Source: Elusimicrobiaceae bacterium
Lineage (GTDB): Bacteria; Elusimicrobiota; Elusimicrobia; Elusimicrobiales; Elusimicrobiaceae
Length of the DNA stretch: 64,000 bases
Assembly (NCBI GenBank): GCA_017525025.1
Contig: JAFXUJ010000001.1
Coordinates: 62,001-126,000, forward strand
Direction of reading: 5' to 3'
Of this stretch, positions 63,166-64,000 are shown piece after piece. The notes under the pieces were generated by a model. The model did no database searches and had not been told where the DNA came from. It saw nothing but the letters and a program-made list of their open reading frames with translations. Position 1 is the first letter of the stretch. The number at the start of each line of letters is the position of its first letter. The translations under genes were made by a program, and so were the position numbers.

Positions 63166-63596
63166 AAAAAACATTAAAAAACTTAATTTTATGTGTTTGT
63201 ACCGGATGTGTGCTTTTGCTCATTCCGATACTTTACTCTAAAGATGCGCCGATAGAAGTTTCTGTTCCGCATTTAAACTTGCAAGAGTTGGAAGCGCAAG
63301 AAAAGCAGCAACAAGAAGAGCAGGCACGTGCTTTAGAAGCTACGCGTTGGCACCGGGTTAGCAGCTGCAAACGCAATGACGATTGTATTATTGTAGACTT
63401 GGATCCGTGCGGTTGTTTGGTTGGCCCACAAGGGGTTACCGCCATCAACGCTCTTTACACGCCGGATTTTGTTCTCTTGCAATCTAAAAAGAACACCACC
63501 AAAGCGTGCCCGAACAAGGCCCCCAGCAAAGTGCGGGAGTGTTCGTCTACTGCTCGTGCTGTATGCTTGAAGAATAAATGTAAAATTGCGTATTAA
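63162..63596 (+). CDS. Small membrane-anchored Cys-rich protein
   Basis: 144 residues from MKKTLKNL (63162), coupled to secA through ATGA. One membrane helix or signal anchor (about 7-25), a Gln/Glu coiled stretch ([20 protein letters not shown], about 38-57) and then a domain with eight cysteines ([37 protein letters not shown]), likely disulphide-bonded outside the cytoplasm. No known family. Position between secA and lnt suggests expression with envelope biogenesis genes. Confidence 0.72.
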   Translation: MKKTLKNLILCVCTGCVLLLIPILYSKDAPIEVSVPHLNLQELEAQEKQQQEEQARALEATRWHRVSSCKRNDDCIIVDLDPCGCLVGPQGVTAINALYTPDFVLLQSKKNTTKACPNKAPSKVRECSSTARAVCLKNKCKIAY

Positions 63597-63602
63597 ACCG
63601 CT

Positions 63603-64000
63603 ATGAGTTTGTTGCGTCGCATACCTATTTCCGCCAAACCGCCTGCTACCCGTTCTTGGGTGAAAGGCGGTTTGTTTGCGTGTGGAAAAGGAATGTTTTT
63701 GATGGGGGCGATGCTTGCAACGGCGGGGTTGGTATTTGTCAGTTTCCCGCGAGTTTCTCACTCCGGTTTGGCCTGGATAGCATGGGTGCCGTTTTTGTGG
63801 GCCATTACTAAAATACGCGGGTTTTGGGCTTCTTTTTTCTTTGGTTGGTTAACCGCATTTTTATTCCATGCCGGGCTTTTGTATTGGGTGTATTATACGT
63901 GTTTGCACGGCGGTGGGCTATCCGTAGGATTATCCTTGTCGGCGTGGTTGGGGTTATGTGCGATCCTATCGTTTCAATATGCTTGTTTTGGCGGAAGTTG
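63603..64000 (+). CDS. lnt: Apolipoprotein N-acyltransferase, 3' end cut by window
   Basis: 132 codons visible and open to the window edge. Translation gives a cytosolic basic start, then membrane helices with the Lnt N-terminal pattern LVFVSFPRVSHSGLAWIAWVP, FFFGWLTAFLFHAGLLYWVYY. The nitrilase domain is beyond the edge, so the call rests on the membrane part. Lnt adds the third acyl chain to lipoproteins; the window encodes at least one lipoprotein (38080-39306). Starts 6 bp after the Cys-rich gene. Confidence 0.78.
   Translation, partial: MSLLRRIPISAKPPATRSWVKGGLFACGKGMFLMGAMLATAGLVFVSFPRVSHSGLAWIAWVPFLWAITKIRGFWASFFFGWLTAFLFHAGLLYWVYYTCLHGGGLSVGLSLSAWLGLCAILSFQYACFGGS

Overview
The window looks like chromosome from a Gram-negative-type bacterium of the Elusimicrobiota, probably a gut lineage close to Elusimicrobium. 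This is inference: there is no rRNA here. It rests on four scattered type IV pilin-like genes that share an almost identical N-terminal block (TLIELLVVVLIIGILAS), as seen in Elusimicrobium, together with a diaminopimelate (mDAP) peptidoglycan pathway, Lnt, SecA, lipoproteins and sugar transferases of the LPS type. Coding density is high. Many genes overlap as ATGA or TAATG, and most operon ends carry a hairpin terminator. I see no prophage, insertion sequence, CRISPR array or plasmid gene.

Layout. 1-4.7 kb: M3 peptidase (5' end cut), type II pantothenate kinase, squalene/phytoene synthase and a TPR protein. 4.7-5.5 kb: a palindrome-rich element running into a pilin with an odd leader. 5.5-12.9 kb, mostly minus: tilS-murE-murD, a receiver-only response regulator (plus), uvrB-birA, marC. 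13-14.6 kb: tRNA-Val, a duplicated tRNA end with a tRNA-like insert, and a secreted chymotrypsin-fold protein with a predicted Cys nucleophile. 14.7-22.6 kb: glyA, then a plus operon from a deoxyhypusine-synthase-like gene through a beta-barrel candidate, DoxX, dnaX, recR and comEC. 22.6-28.3 kb, minus: perM-ampG-murQ-anmK-nagZ, a peptidoglycan recycling operon. 28.3-31.8 kb: a gene-free stretch holding a strongly structured RNA candidate, then GT8-GT9-acyltransferase. 31.8-38 kb: nusB-ligA, a secreted protein, infC-rpmI-rplT, a pilin, queA. 38-42.9 kb: ruvA-ruvB-spoIID-like, a second Cys-type protease homologue, a pilin. 42.9-46.8 kb, minus: dapA-asd-dapB-murC. 46.9-53.2 kb: sppA, membrane proteins, thioesterase, tRNA-Gly, a secreted ankyrin-like protein, dgt, coaD, a pilin. 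53.5-57.4 kb: a 1,271-1,276-residue protein fusing an exported region to an MFS-like membrane domain. 57.4-64 kb: PHP phosphoesterase, NifU-like protein, small exported proteins, secA, and lnt (3' end cut).

How the genes fit together. Cell-wall metabolism dominates: lysine/mDAP synthesis (dapA, asd, dapB), Mur ligases C, D and E, muropeptide uptake and recycling (ampG, nagZ, anmK, murQ) and a SpoIID-type lytic enzyme. DNA repair and replication form a second theme (uvrB, dnaX, recR, ruvAB, ligA, dgt, comEC).

Most interesting points: two paralogous exported proteases with His/Asp/Cys in place of His/Asp/Ser; a structured RNA at 28.47-28.72 kb that could switch between a three-way junction and a terminator; many genes whose -10 box lies 6-7 nt before the ATG, implying leaderless mRNAs; a recurring extended -10 motif (TTGGTATAAT); and the exported/MFS fusion.
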